Shown one piece after another: positions 32,786 to 41,615 of a stretch of 64,000 bases of DNA. The position numbers were made by a program, and so were the translations under genes. Source of the DNA: JBCCFC01 sp965213595. Its GTDB lineage: Bacteria; Chloroflexota; Anaerolineae; Caldilineales; Caldilineaceae. The stretch is from assembly GCA_965213595.1 (NCBI GenBank), contig CBDBZO010000006.1, forward strand, positions 3,410,001 to 3,474,000, in the 5' to 3' direction. Within the stretch, counting starts at the first letter, position 1, and each line of letters opens with the position of its first letter. The notes beneath the pieces are model-generated. The model made no database searches. It was not told where the DNA came from and was given only the letters and a program-made list of their open reading frames with translations.

Positions 32786-33727
32786 TTACCGATTGGTAAC
32801 AGGCGCGGCGGGCAAGACGATGGTCACAGACGTGCCCTGGCCCTCGCGGCTTGCCAGCGCAACCTCGCCGCCGTGCCGTTCGACAATCGCGCGCACGAGC
32901 GCCAAACCGAGACCGCTGCCAGCGATGCCGCGCGTCTGCTCGGCGCGATAAAGTTCGGCCCACACGTGTGCTTGCTCGGCGACGGCAATGCCCGGCCCCG
33001 TATCGGCAATTTCGACGACAACGCGGTCGCCCTCCTCGCGAGCGCGAATTTCCACGGCGTCGCCCGCGCGGGTGAATTTGAGGGCGTTGTCGAGCAGGTT
33101 GTAGACGGCGAGGAAAACCAGGTCCCAATCGGCGTCCACGGCGGGCAGCGGCCAAGGAGCCTGCGGCGTGCTCAGGGTGACGCGACGCTCGGTGGCGCCC
33201 GGCTGTTCGCGCACCAGCTCCACCGCTTCGTCGAGCAGCGCGGCCAGGTCGACGGGGCGTCGATCCAGCGGGCGCGTTTCGAGATCGGCGATCTTGCGCA
33301 GGTCGGCGGTGAGGCGGCTCAGCCGAATCGCCTGTGCGTCAATGCTTTGCAGGGTGGTCGTCTGCCCGTCATCGAGGGGAGAGGAAGAGAGGTTGGCCAG
33401 CCCGGCGCGCATGGCCGTGAGGGGATTTTTGAGCTCGTGGTCGAGCCGCTGTAAAAAACGTCGGCGTTCCGTAGCGCTCTGCTCGCGCTGTGCGGAGAGC
33501 CGCCGTGCATTCACGCGGTCGCGCCAGCGCCAGATCAACAGACCCGCGCCGAGCCCCAGCGAAATTACCACGCCGAGCAGCAGCAGCCAGTCGCTGAGCA
33601 GCGCCCCAACGCGCAGCGAAAAACGCTGGTTGTCCAACGGCCCGTAGCGCAGCGCAACCAGCACAACTACCCCCAGCAGCACGGGCGTGGCCACCACCAG
33701 CATTGGCCCAAACCAGCCGCGCCTCAT
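32786..33727 (-). CDS. Sensor histidine kinase
   Basis: 313 residues from ATG at 33727, which overlaps the response-regulator stop by 4 bp. Two N-terminal membrane spans (~9-30 and ~45-70) with a short loop, then HisKA with the phosphorylated His in LDHELKNPLTAMRAGL near residue 105. The HATPase domain has NLLDNALKFTRA, IADTGPGIAV and GIAGSGLGLALVRAIV. The sensing domain is almost absent, so it may sense within the membrane or via a partner. Forms an operon with the OmpR-type regulator. Confidence 0.93.
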   Translation of the reverse strand: MRRGWFGPMLVVATPVLLGVVVLVALRYGPLDNQRFSLRVGALLSDWLLLLGVVISLGLGAGLLIWRWRDRVNARRLSAQREQSATERRRFLQRLDHELKNPLTAMRAGLANLSSSPLDDGQTTTLQSIDAQAIRLSRLTADLRKIADLETRPLDRRPVDLAALLDEAVELVREQPGATERRVTLSTPQAPWPLPAVDADWDLVFLAVYNLLDNALKFTRAGDAVEIRAREEGDRVVVEIADTGPGIAVAEQAHVWAELYRAEQTRGIAGSGLGLALVRAIVERHGGEVALASREGQGTSVTIVLPAAPVTNR

Positions 33728-34473
33728 CGCCCGCCTCCGGAGGCCGTCACCTCGGCAATAAAGCGATAGCCCTGGCTTGGCACGGTCTCGATGAAGCGCG
33801 GGTTGCTCGCATCGTCGTTCAGCGCGCGCCGCAGCTCGGCGATGCGCGTGTCCACGGTGCGCGTGCCCGTCGGATAGTCCCAGCCCCACACGGCGTCGAG
33901 CAGCCGCTCGCGCGACATAAGTTCGTCCGGGTGCGTCATGAAGTAGGCCAAGAGCGCCGTGGCCTTGGGCGTGAGCGACAGCTCTTCGTCGCTGCCCGAT
34001 TGATTGGCCAAAAACGCCCGCTGCGCCGTGCGATCCAGCGTGAGCGAGCCGCTGTGCAATCGCTGCGCTGTGGCGAGCGGCTGGCCGCTGGGCTGCACCC
34101 GCCGCAGCACGGCCCGTATTCGCGCGACGAGCTCGTGCGGGTCAAACGGCTTGTTGAGGTAATCGTCCGCCCCCTCCTCCAGCGCCATCGCCCGCTCGAC
34201 GGATTCGCCGACCTGCGTCAGCAAAATCACGGGCAGATTGCGCTGCTCCTGGCGCAGCTGCCGCAGCAGCGAGCGCCCGTCCAGCCTCGGCATCAGCACG
34301 TCCAGCACGACGAGGTCGGGCGGGTCGGCGGCGATCTGCTCCAGCGCGGCCACGCCGTCGCGCGCTACCGAAACGCGGCAGCCCGACCGTTCGAGGAAGG
34401 GCGCGAGATTGTCGGTGATGGCGGCCTCGTCGTCTACAAGAAGAATATGAGGGAGGATGTGGGGTTGGTTCAT
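33724..34473 (-). CDS. OmpR/PhoB-family response regulator
   Basis: 249 residues, ATG at 34473. Receiver: HILLVDDEAAITDN, phospho-acceptor Asp in LVVLDVLMPRLDG near residue 57, Lys in YLNKPFDPHEL near 108. A winged-helix output domain spans ~150-240 (LTPKATALLAYFMTHPDELM, TVDTRIAELRRAL, VPSQGYRF). Partner of the kinase encoded 4 bp downstream. Target genes are unknown. Confidence 0.94.
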   Translation of the reverse strand: MNQPHILPHILLVDDEAAITDNLAPFLERSGCRVSVARDGVAALEQIAADPPDLVVLDVLMPRLDGRSLLRQLRQEQRNLPVILLTQVGESVERAMALEEGADDYLNKPFDPHELVARIRAVLRRVQPSGQPLATAQRLHSGSLTLDRTAQRAFLANQSGSDEELSLTPKATALLAYFMTHPDELMSRERLLDAVWGWDYPTGTRTVDTRIAELRRALNDDASNPRFIETVPSQGYRFIAEVTASGGGR

Positions 34474-34500
34474 AAGAAATTCGTGAATTGCGAATCAGAG

Positions 34501-34642
34501 TGACCGTCACGGCCCTTTGTCAGAAAAAGTACCAGAAGTCGTTCAGGCCGTGATTGTCACTTCTTGTTGGCTAAACGAAAAGTGACAATCACGGCCCAAA
34601 CGCAACGGGTCAAACGTTTAATCAGCGGGCCTTGACGGTCAC
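34501..34642. repeat. Nested GTGACNNTCAC palindromes
   Basis: Outer arms TGACCGTCACGGCCC (34501) and GGGCCTTGACGGTCA (34628-34642) enclose inner perfect arms GGCCGTGATTGTCACTT (34547-34563) and AAGTGACAATCACGGCC (34580-34596). A 20-bp stretch of the inner arm recurs at 41350. Confidence 0.75.
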
Positions 34643-34696
34643 TCCGGTAACCATTTCGGTTAGGCAATTCCAGGCTATACCGGGATAAGCCATGTT

Positions 34697-34798
34697 GGAT
34701 GTGCGACGTACCTCGAAGGTGCGACGCACGGTCGACTGTCTCTCTGGTGCGGCCAACACAGCCTACGGTGCGTTGCACTTTCCCAAGTGCGACGCACC
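34697..34798. repeat. GTGCGACGCAC repeats with an intact hairpin
   Basis: Copies at ~34700 (GTGCGACGTAC) and ~34719 (GTGCGACGCAC), then a hairpin at 34767-34798: GGTGCGTTGCACTT-TCCC-AAGTGCGACGCACC. This is the uninterrupted relative of the IS110 target site. No gene is seen in 34474-34842. Confidence 0.75.
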
Positions 34799-34842
34799 TC
34801 CATCACAATCAGCCGTGGTATGTTTATAATCTTGGATTAGCC

Positions 34843-35511
34843 TTATTCGACCGCCAGCCACCCCAGCTTCATTGCCTTCACCACGGCCTCCACCCGGTTA
34901 TCGACGTTGAGCCGGCCAAACAGATTTTCCACGTGGAAGCGCACCGTGCGCTCGGCAATGCCCAATTCGCGCGCAATTTGCAGATTGGTGCGCCCCGTCG
35001 CCAGCTGCTGCAAGACCTCCATCTCCCTCGCCGTCGGCTGCTGCACATCATCCGGCAGCGTCGACCTGCCGCCAGTCGAGCGCGCCAACGAAGCGAGCTG
35101 CGCCGCAATCGAGGCGCTGAAGAAGGCGCGCCCCTCGGCCGTGGCGCGCACGGCGGCGACAATCGTCTCCGCGGCCTCGCTCTTGAGCATGTAGCCGGTT
35201 GCGCCCGCGGCCAACATGCCGCGCACGTACTGCTCATCGCTGTAGGCGCTCAGCGCCAGCACCCGCGACTCGCTCCCGCGCGCCCGCAGCGCCTCGGCCA
35301 CGCTCGGCCCCTCCTGATCGGGGAGTTGGCAGTCGAGCACCATCACGTCGGGCCGCAGCGCATCGTGCAGCGCCAGCGCCGACGCGCCATCTTCGGCTTC
35401 GCCCACCACGCGGATGTCGTCGTGGTGATCCAGCAGCACGCGCATCCCAATGCGGAAGGGCAGGTGGTCGTCGGTGAGGAGGACGGTGATGGGTGGGTAG
35501 GGATTGGTCAT
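34843..35511 (-). CDS. NarL/LuxR-family response regulator
   Basis: 222 residues, ATG at 35511. Receiver with VLLTDDHLPFRIG, Asp in DVMVLDCQLPDQEG near residue 59 and Lys in GYMLKSEAAE. LuxR-type HTH near 158-215 (TAREMEVLQQLATGRTNLQI, TVRFHVENLFGRLNV). The gene upstream on the same strand is a broken membrane sensor without a kinase domain, so its phosphate source is unclear. Confidence 0.93.
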   Translation of the reverse strand: MTNPYPPITVLLTDDHLPFRIGMRVLLDHHDDIRVVGEAEDGASALALHDALRPDVMVLDCQLPDQEGPSVAEALRARGSESRVLALSAYSDEQYVRGMLAAGATGYMLKSEAAETIVAAVRATAEGRAFFSASIAAQLASLARSTGGRSTLPDDVQQPTAREMEVLQQLATGRTNLQIARELGIAERTVRFHVENLFGRLNVDNRVEAVVKAMKLGWLAVE

Positions 35512-35596
35512 TGGTAATTAGTAATTGGAGATTGTTTGGTTCGTAACGGGCAAGATTAGGTAACTCAATTACCAATCGCCAGTTACAGATTATTCT

Positions 35597-36241
35597 TTAA
35601 TTCCGCAGCAGCGCATCAAACTCCGCCGCCGCCTCAACCATGCGGCCGCGCTCGCGGGCGAGGCTAAAATCGTCCCAGCGTGTGTCGCCGGGAATTAAAT
35701 CCAGGAACCAGCAGAGCGTCTGGATTTGCGGCTCGCCGTTCACCACCTCCAGCGCGCTCGTCAGCCAGCCGCTGGGATAATTTTGCGCGGGCACGCCGTC
35801 ACGCGCCGCGTCGTTGAGCGGCGGGGCATCTGGCGCGTTTACGTTGCTGAGGGCCGCTTCACTCGAAAGCCGGTTGACCGGAGCGGTTGGGAGATAAAGC
35901 GGATCGCACGCCGTCGGTTACGCCGTTGGTTGCGCCATCTGCCTCACCCTCTGTGGCGGCGGGCAGGCTGAGAATTTCGAGGTGGGTGGCGCGTTCGCAA
36001 GGTCGAGCAGGTGGCGGGCTTGGGCGTTGGCGTAGCGAAGGCGCTCGCGACCCGGCTTGGCCTGATCGAGGAGGAGCACGCCGGTGGGCGCACGGTCGAG
36101 CAGGGGGCGCAGGGCGTTGATCCGTCGCTGGGTGCGCTGCTGCCGTTCACGCAGGTAAAGGGTGGCCGCGGTCAGCAGCGCCGCCGCCACGGGCAGCATC
36201 AGCACGACAAAGAGCGTCCAGCGCAGGTCGAGAATCGGCAT
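35597..36241 (-). pseudogene. Membrane sensor protein fragment (PAS-like), at least two frameshifts
   Basis: ATG at 36241 starts MPILDLRWTLFVVLMLPVAA (membrane span), a coiled stretch (LRERQQRTQRRINALRPLLD) and a PAS-like segment (GVLLLDQAKPGRERLRYANA). After LLDLAN the frame shifts (THLEILSLPAATEGEADGA...) and shifts again near RLSSEAALSN, then continues NYPSGWLTSALEVVNGEPQI to the stop at 35597. The segment resembles the N-terminal half of a sensor kinase; no kinase domain is present. Adjacent to the NarL-type regulator. Confidence 0.55.
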
Positions 36242-36292
36242 GGGCGAGATGTTCAGGGCAGGGAAAGCGCGTCTTCCAGCCCCCAAAGTTTA

Positions 36293-36313
36293 AGGGCGCA
36301 GCTAGCTGCGCCC
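36293..36313 (-). terminator. Hairpin after the aquaporin gene
   Basis: GGGCGCAGCTAGCTGCGCCC is a perfect palindrome 32 bp after the aquaporin stop. On the minus strand it is followed by TTAAACTTT, a weak T-run. Confidence 0.6.
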
Positions 36314-36344
36314 CAAATTTTGTCTTTACTTGTCGAAGCCTAAA

Positions 36345-37049
36345 TTACTGCCGAAAGAGCTCGCTCGGCAAAACGGCCTCTTCGGGCGCGGCGGCGGCCT
36401 TGAACCCACCGCGCCACAGAACCGCGGCGAGGAGGGCGCCCAGCGGCGTGGCCAGCAGGTAGAGCCAGATATCACTGAATTCAAGGGCGGCGACGGCGGG
36501 GCCAATCGTGCGCGCGGGGTTGAGGCTGGCGCCGGTGAGCGGGCCAAAGAACATGATGCAGGCGGAGACCGTCATGCCGATGGCAAGGGGAGCCAACAGA
36601 CCGGCCTTGCCTGAAATGGCGGCATTGAGCACGGTGTTGACGAGAAAAAAGGCGCCGATGAACTCCAGCAGAAATGCGCCGCCGAGGTTGGTCAGCTCGT
36701 AGTTAACAACCGTTGCACCCAGCGCGCCTTCCGGGCCACCGAAGACGCCGCGCAGCGTGAGTCCAGCAATCACCGCGCCCACCAGCTGCACCAAAATATA
36801 AGGCACAACTTTCCACGCCGGGAACTCGCCCGCCACGGCCAGGCCAATCGAGACGGCGGGATTGATGTGTACGCCGCTGATGTGGCCGTAAGCGTAGGCA
36901 AAGAGCATAATCGTCAAGCCGTGGGCCAGCGCGACCGTGATCAGCGAGCCAACGCCGAGGCTCGCCAGCACGCCCGCGCCCGCGCCGAGAAAAATCAGCG
37001 CAAAGGTGCCGATAAATTCGGCCAGCAGCGCTTGGGGGAAATTCTTCAT
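36345..37049 (-). CDS. MIP-family aquaporin
   Basis: 234 residues, ATG at 37049 (preceded by GGAGATCGTGCA). Six membrane spans and the two half-helices with NPA boxes: VHINPAVSIGLA near residue 60 and SLNPARTIGPAVAA near 180. Spacing and length fit bacterial water channels rather than the longer glycerol facilitators; ar/R-filter residues were not resolved. Stands alone, with PlsY upstream on the same strand. Confidence 0.93.
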   Translation of the reverse strand: MKNFPQALLAEFIGTFALIFLGAGAGVLASLGVGSLITVALAHGLTIMLFAYAYGHISGVHINPAVSIGLAVAGEFPAWKVVPYILVQLVGAVIAGLTLRGVFGGPEGALGATVVNYELTNLGGAFLLEFIGAFFLVNTVLNAAISGKAGLLAPLAIGMTVSACIMFFGPLTGASLNPARTIGPAVAALEFSDIWLYLLATPLGALLAAVLWRGGFKAAAAPEEAVLPSELFRQ

Positions 37050-37142
37050 TGCACGATCTCCTGTTTGTGGTTTCGTAGCAAACTTGAATTTGACTGCGGT
37101 GGGACGACAAAATTTTAGTGGCGTAAATTCGATTGCAGAGCA

Positions 37143-37808
37143 CTACCAGAGCGTAATGATGCGCTCCTCTCCCTTGCGCAACCGCTCGCGATTGACGCGC
37201 AGGGCTGTAAAGACCGAGAAAAGCGCAGTGATTCCGTAAACGACAAAGGGCCACGGCGCTTCCTGGTTGACGGCGAGAATGAGGAAGCTGGCAAAGGCGG
37301 TGATCCCCACCGAGAAGGTGGCGACCGAGGCCATGCGCGTCCACCAGAGCAGAAACGCGCCGACCAGCCAGACGATGCCGCCCGCCAGCGGCGACAGCGC
37401 CATCGCCGTTGCCGCGGCGGTGATGCCGCCCGCACCGCCGCGGAAGCCGAGGAAGATCGACCAGTTGTGGCCGACCACGGCCAGGCCGCCCGCCAGCGCC
37501 GCCGCCAGGTTGAGCACCGTCTGCCGCTGCACGGCCTCCACCACGGACATGGCGGCTGGTTCGGGCAGAATCACAAAAAAGAGCCAGCGCACGAGCGCGA
37601 CGGCGGCCACACCCTTGAGCGAATCGCCCAGCAGCGTGGGGATCGCCGCCTTGAGCCCCACCGCCCGCCAGGCGTTGGTCGTGCCCGTGCGCCCGCTGCC
37701 CACGGCGCGAATATCCACGCCATAGAGCCGACAGACGACGACGCCGACGGGCACTGCGCCAAGGACGTAGCCGAGGAGGGCGGCGAGAAGGGGGAAGAGC
37801 CAGATCAT
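37143..37808 (-). CDS. plsY: Glycerol-3-phosphate acyltransferase PlsY
   Basis: 221 residues, ATG at 37808. Integral membrane protein with the PlsY signatures AVPVGVVVCRLYGVDIRAVG, GSGRTGTTNAWRAVG near residue 37 and GHNWSIFLGFRGGAGGITAA near 118. It transfers acyl from acyl-phosphate to glycerol-3-phosphate, the first step of phospholipid synthesis. In the usual GSGNxGxTN and GGKGVAT motifs, N is replaced by R (GSGRTGTTN) and K by A (GGAGGIT), so the enzyme may be a divergent form. Confidence 0.85.
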   Translation of the reverse strand: MIWLFPLLAALLGYVLGAVPVGVVVCRLYGVDIRAVGSGRTGTTNAWRAVGLKAAIPTLLGDSLKGVAAVALVRWLFFVILPEPAAMSVVEAVQRQTVLNLAAALAGGLAVVGHNWSIFLGFRGGAGGITAAATAMALSPLAGGIVWLVGAFLLWWTRMASVATFSVGITAFASFLILAVNQEAPWPFVVYGITALFSVFTALRVNRERLRKGEERIITLW

Positions 37809-37900
37809 AAGTGATGCGTGATGCGTGAACTGCTAGTTGGCCAGGTGGCGTAAAGAACGCGAAACCAGTGACTTCACCAGTTCACGCACGACGCACTACG
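37809..37900. repeat. GTGATGCGTGA-type palindrome
   Basis: Left arm 37809-37832 (AAGTGATGCGTGATGCGTGA...) and right arm ~37875-37900 (ACCAGTTCACGCACGACGCA...) lie between the PlsY start and the peroxidase stop (37896). Same family as 15347-15458. Confidence 0.7.
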
Positions 37901-38408
37901 CAATTTCCTTCAGCGCCGCCAGCGCCGCGTCGTAGTCCGGGTGCTGCGCGATCTCCGGCACGTATTCGACGTAGCGGATCACGTCGTCGCCATCGATGAC
38001 AAAGATGGCGCGCTGATCGACGCGCAGTTCGTCCACGTGCGTACCGTAGGCCTTGCCAAAGTTCATGTCCAGGTGGTCGGAGAGCATCTTCACGTTGTCG
38101 ACGCCCGCCGCGCCGCACCAGCGCGCCTGCGCCATCGGCAAATCCGCGCTCACCGTCAGCACGACAACATCGTCGCCCAGCTTGCCGGATTCCTCGTTCA
38201 TGCGCTTGGTCTGCGCATCGCAGATGCCGGTGTCGATGCTCGGTACGACGCTGACCAGGCGCGTCTTGCCCTGCGTGCTCTCCAGCAGCGTGGTGGTCGT
38301 CACAAAGCCATCGGCGAGGGTGACTTCGGGGGCACGGTCGCCCACGGCGCGGGGCGTGCCCTGCAGGTGAAAGGTATTTTCTTTAAGGGTAACGGTTCGG
38401 TCGCTCAT
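37896..38408 (-). CDS. tpx: Thiol peroxidase (Tpx)
   Basis: 170 residues from ATG at 38408, set by TTAGGAGAAACC just upstream; a longer in-frame extension crosses a palindrome and is rejected. Peroxiredoxin of the Tpx type: peroxidatic C63 in PSIDTGICDAQTKRMN and resolving C98 in ARWCGAAG, matching the spacing of the E. coli enzyme. It reduces hydrogen and alkyl peroxides with thioredoxin. A CACAGAG palindrome precedes the gene. Confidence 0.95.
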   Translation of the reverse strand: MSDRTVTLKENTFHLQGTPRAVGDRAPEVTLADGFVTTTTLLESTQGKTRLVSVVPSIDTGICDAQTKRMNEESGKLGDDVVVLTVSADLPMAQARWCGAAGVDNVKMLSDHLDMNFGKAYGTHVDELRVDQRAIFVIDGDDVIRYVEYVPEIAQHPDYDAALAALKEIA

Positions 38409-38440
38409 GGTTTCTCCTAATTTTTGGTTACAGATCACAA

Positions 38441-38479
38441 AGTGACACAGAGACTCATAATTTTGCCTCTGTGTCACTC
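38441..38479. promoter_or_regulatory. Palindrome upstream of tpx
   Basis: AGTGACACAGAG (38441-38452) and CTCTGTGTCACT (38468-38479), perfect 12-bp arms with a 15-nt AT-rich loop, 33 bp before the tpx start. Could be an operator or a leader hairpin. Confidence 0.5.
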
Positions 38480-38517
38480 TGGATGATTTTGTAAAAAATG
38501 GCAATTAATTAACTTGA

Positions 38518-38655
38518 GCGGAGAGGCGGCGTTCTAACCCCTCCCCGGCCCTCCCCATGCTGGGGAGGGAGCCGCGACCGGGCAGACGAAGGATCGGCTC
38601 CTTCCCCATGATGGGGGAGGCTGGGAGGGGGTGAAGGCTGCGCCGCCCCTTAAAG
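38518..38655. repeat. CCCCTCCC-type compound palindrome
   Basis: Outer GGCGGCGTTCTAACCCCTCC (from 38526) is inverted at GGGGTGAAGGCTGCGCCGCC (ending near 38646). Inside are CCCTCCCCATGCTGGGGAGGG and a similar hairpin. No gene is seen in 38409-38737. Confidence 0.75.
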
Positions 38656-38737
38656 CTGACTCCGTCGCCCGCGAACACCCATTTGCTCAAGTTATTTAAT
38701 CGCCGTTTCTAATTCCTAAATGCGTTGAAGGTAAAAA

Positions 38738-39313
38738 TCAACCGGCCGGCGCAATGCCCGTGCCGTAGCCGCGCTTGTAGCTGGCGTCGTCGGGCTGGCC
38801 GTAATCGCCCCGTCCATTGTAGTCACCCCGATTGTACTCACCGCCACGGTACTCATCGCTGTTAAATTCGTCGGTCTGGTCCTCCTCCGTCAGGCTGCGC
38901 GGGCTGATGACGGGAATCGAGGCACCCCGATCCGGCTGCGGCGCGACGAGAATTTCCTGGGGCGGCGCGCCGCGCATGTTCAGCTCGGCCTGCAAGAGCA
39001 CGCCTTCGTCCATGTGAAAGCTGTTGACGTGCAGCGTCCCGTAGACGTGGCTCCCCTCCAGCAGCTCGGCGCGATCGGCGCGGATGATGCCCTTGTACGT
39101 GCCGCGAATGCTGACCGTCTTGGCCGTGATGTCGCACTGCACGCGCGCCGTCTCGGTGAGGATCACGTTGGCGGGCGTCTCGATGTAGCCGCTCTCGACC
39201 GAGCCATCGATGCGCACGCTCGTTTCGCAGCGAACGTGGCCGCTAAAGGTCGCGCGCGGGCCGATCACCACCTCGATCACGTCGGGCTCTGGTCGCTGAA
39301 ATCGACTGAACAT
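38738..39313 (-). CDS. Bactofilin (polymer-forming cytoskeletal protein)
   Basis: 191 residues, ATG at 39313. The bactofilin beta-helix covers ~10-125 with the repeating V-x-I-x-G pattern (VVIGPRATFSGHVRCETSVR, VSIRGTYKGIIRADRAELL, GTLHVNSFHMDEGVLL). The C-terminal ~50 residues are disordered and D/G/Y-rich (YRGGEYNRGDYNGRGDYGQ). Polymerises without nucleotide and supports cell shape or polar scaffolds. Single gene. Confidence 0.92.
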   Translation of the reverse strand: MFSRFQRPEPDVIEVVIGPRATFSGHVRCETSVRIDGSVESGYIETPANVILTETARVQCDITAKTVSIRGTYKGIIRADRAELLEGSHVYGTLHVNSFHMDEGVLLQAELNMRGAPPQEILVAPQPDRGASIPVISPRSLTEEDQTDEFNSDEYRGGEYNRGDYNGRGDYGQPDDASYKRGYGTGIAPAG

Positions 39314-39372
39314 ACCATTCTCCTTTTTCGGCTACATCGGGATTATCAACGCTCGTAGGCAACAAGCTTAAT

Positions 39373-39507
39373 GCAAAGGCGCAAAGACGCAAAGCAGAAA
39401 CCCCAGACAAACGATTTCAGGCTTGCAAACTTTAACCGCAGATGGACGCAGATAAACGCAGATTCCTGGAAATCATGCGCTTTGGATCCGCGTTTATCCG
39501 CAGTTCC
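39373..39507. repeat. Half CGCAAAG arm plus CGCAGAT palindrome
   Basis: ATGCAAAGGCGCAAAGACGC at ~39373 is a single arm. AACCGCAGATGGACGCAGAT (39432 on) and GGATCCGCGTTTATCCGCAG (39483 on) form an inverted pair just after the prs stop. Confidence 0.7.
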
Positions 39508-39530
39508 TTTTCTTGGTTGACGTTGCGACC

Positions 39531-40487
39531 CTACGACAAAATCAGCCGCGACGAAATGCTCTCGCCGCTGTAGATGCTGCGGATGATGCCAGCCAGCAGC
39601 GGGGCCACGGAGAGCACCTCGATCTTCTCGCTGCGCTTGTCTGCGGGCACGGGCAGCGTGTTGGTGACGACCAGCTTCTCGATGCGCTCGTCCTCCGCCA
39701 GCCGCTGCAGCGCCGTGGGCAGCAGCACGGGATGGGTAACGGCAAAGTAAGCCTTGCCCGTGGCGCCGCTGTCATAAAGCGCATCGACCTGCTTGAGCAC
39801 GCTGCCGCCCGCCATGATGTCATCGATGATGATGGGCTGCCGCCCCTCGATATCGCCGACGATGTGGGTGGTTTCGGTGCTGGAAAAGCTGGTGCGCCGT
39901 TTCTGCATAATTACGAGCGGCAGGTTGAGCAACTCGGCATACTTGCCCGCCATCGACGCCCGCCCCACGTCCGGGCTGACGATGGCCGCGTTCTCAAACT
40001 GGGGCTTGCGGAAGTAGTCCGCCAGCAGTCCCACCGCGCTCAGCGGATCGACTGGCACGCGGAAGAAGCCTTGAATCGCCTGCGCGTGAATATCGACAAA
40101 AATGATGCGGTTGGCGCCCTGGTTCTCCAGCATATCCGCCACCACGCGGGCGCTAATCGATTCGCGACCGCGCGCCATGCGTTCCTGGCGCGCGTAGGGG
40201 AAATAGGGCATCACCACGCTGACGCTGTGGGCGCTGGCCCGCCGCAGCGCATCCAGCAGCAGCAGCAGCTCGACGAGGTGGTCGTTCACGGGCGCGGGGC
40301 AGGGTTGGATCAGGAAAATATCCTGGTCGCGCACCACCTCGTCGATGGTGACAAAGGTTTCGCTGTCCGGCAGGCGGCTCGTGGTCGTCTTGCCCAGCGC
40401 CACGCCCAGAATGTCCGCAATTTCAGCGGCCAGCGCTGGGTGTGCCGAACCGCAAAAGACGCGCAGCGGGTGGTAGGATTCAGCCAT
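39531..40487 (-). CDS. prs: Ribose-phosphate pyrophosphokinase (PRPP synthetase)
   Basis: 318 residues from ATG at 40487. Two type-I phosphoribosyltransferase-like folds. VFCGSAHPALAAEIADIL opens the protein, FVDIHAQAIQGFF near 130 is the ATP/Mg region, and VSPDVGRASMAGKYAELL near 170 the flexible loop. The PRPP loop is IIIDDIMAGGSVLKQV near 215 (usual DDMIDTGGT altered to DDIMAGGSV). Makes PRPP for nucleotide, His and Trp synthesis. The canonical Arg pair in the ATP loop appears as YARQERMARGRESISARV. Confidence 0.93.
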   Translation of the reverse strand: MAESYHPLRVFCGSAHPALAAEIADILGVALGKTTTSRLPDSETFVTIDEVVRDQDIFLIQPCPAPVNDHLVELLLLLDALRRASAHSVSVVMPYFPYARQERMARGRESISARVVADMLENQGANRIIFVDIHAQAIQGFFRVPVDPLSAVGLLADYFRKPQFENAAIVSPDVGRASMAGKYAELLNLPLVIMQKRRTSFSSTETTHIVGDIEGRQPIIIDDIMAGGSVLKQVDALYDSGATGKAYFAVTHPVLLPTALQRLAEDERIEKLVVTNTLPVPADKRSEKIEVLSVAPLLAGIIRSIYSGESISSRLILS

Positions 40488-40667
40488 GGGGAAGCATGCT
40501 CTTGGCAAATTTTATACAAATGGTTGGCGAGCCGTGATTTTGCTCCACGAAATTATATGATAGCATGAAAACGTGGTCAAAGCCCGTGGGGGCCCGGTTT
40601 GCCACGGCACGATTCGACCACAAATTCCCTACGTAATTTTCAACGTAATCTCCAATCTCTACCTCGC

Positions 40668-41330
40668 ATGAAAAAACTGCTCGTCGCTACCCACAATCAA
40701 GATAAGCTAACCGAATATCGCGCCCTGCTCGCCGACCTGCCGCTCAATCTCACCTCGCTGGCAGACGAAGGCATTGCCTTTGACGTGGACGAAACGGGCA
40801 CGACCTTTGAGGAGAACGCCCGGCTCAAGGCAGGCCAGTACGCCACGCTGAGCGGTCTGTGGACGTGGGCGGACGACAGCGGCCTCAGCGTCGACGTGCT
40901 GGGCAGTGCGCCCGGCGTCTACTCCGCCCGCTACGCGATGGACGAAGTCGGCGCAAACGTCACCTACGCCGACAACAACCGCAAGCTGCTGCGCGCCCTG
41001 GCCGACATTCCTAACGCCCCGCGCACGGCCCGCTTCCACTGCACCGTCGCCCTCGCCATCCCCGTTGACGCTGCGCCCTCGCCAGACGTGTCGCCGCAGA
41101 ATTTCGAGCAGCAGCTCGCGTCGATGCACACCGTCGCCGGCACGCTGGACGGCCTGATCCTCGATCAGCCGCGCGGTCAGCACGGCTTCGGCTACGACCC
41201 GCTCTTTTATGTGCCCGACCTCGGCGTCACCCTGGCCGAGCTGGCGCCGCACGAGAAGAAGCTGATCAGCCACCGGGCGCGGGCGTCCGCGCTGGCGCGG
41301 GTCTTGCTGGGTCGGTTGGTGACGCAGTAG
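40668..41330 (+). CDS. rdgB: dITP/XTP pyrophosphatase (RdgB/HAM1 family)
   Basis: 220 residues from ATG at 40668. Family motifs: LLVATHNQDKLTEYRALL at the N-terminus, FEENARLKAGQYA near 40, WADDSGLSVDVLGSAPGV near 63, and HGFGYDPLFYVPDLG near 175. Hydrolyses non-canonical purine triphosphates. A ~20-residue insertion (DAAPSPDVSPQNFEQQLASM) lies before the GTLDG segment. Divergent from prs, with 180 bp between them. Confidence 0.93.
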   Translation: MKKLLVATHNQDKLTEYRALLADLPLNLTSLADEGIAFDVDETGTTFEENARLKAGQYATLSGLWTWADDSGLSVDVLGSAPGVYSARYAMDEVGANVTYADNNRKLLRALADIPNAPRTARFHCTVALAIPVDAAPSPDVSPQNFEQQLASMHTVAGTLDGLILDQPRGQHGFGYDPLFYVPDLGVTLAELAPHEKKLISHRARASALARVLLGRLVTQ

Positions 41331-41349
41331 TCGGCCAGCGTCTGAAGAA

Positions 41350-41562
41350 AAGTGACAATCACGGCCCGACAGCGGCGGGGTAAACTTAGCTTTCGCCGGG
41401 CTGTGACGGTCACTGCGACCGGCTCGGCTTGTGCACAACCGGTTCGCTGGTCGGCGAGACGGTCGACTTCCCTCGCGGTGGCTCAAGGTGACCGTCACCG
41501 TCCACGACAACGTGCCCGCCCGACTAGCCACCCGACCAGCCAGCGGACGGTGACTGTCACTT
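41350..41562. repeat. Nested GTGACNGTCAC palindromes before ggt
   Basis: AGTGACAATCACGGCCCG (41350) is inverted at CGGGCTGTGACGGTCACT (~41397), and AGGTGACCGTCACCGTCC (~41487) at GGACGGTGACTGTCACTTCC (~41544). The first arm shares 20 bp with 34577-34596. They fill the 285-bp gap between rdgB and ggt. Confidence 0.75.
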
Positions 41563-41615
41563 CCGCTGCGCATGACTTTCCATCACCTAATTCACGCATC
41601 ACAAAAGGACTCCCC

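Noticed and set aside
33728..33889. N-terminal extension of the histidine kinase
   Set aside because: It overlaps the response regulator's C-terminus in another frame; the ATGA overlap at 33724-33727 gives the natural start.
41352..41615. An 88-codon N-terminal extension of gamma-glutamyltransferase
   Set aside because: It translates nested palindromes; the Shine-Dalgarno fits the ATG at 41616.
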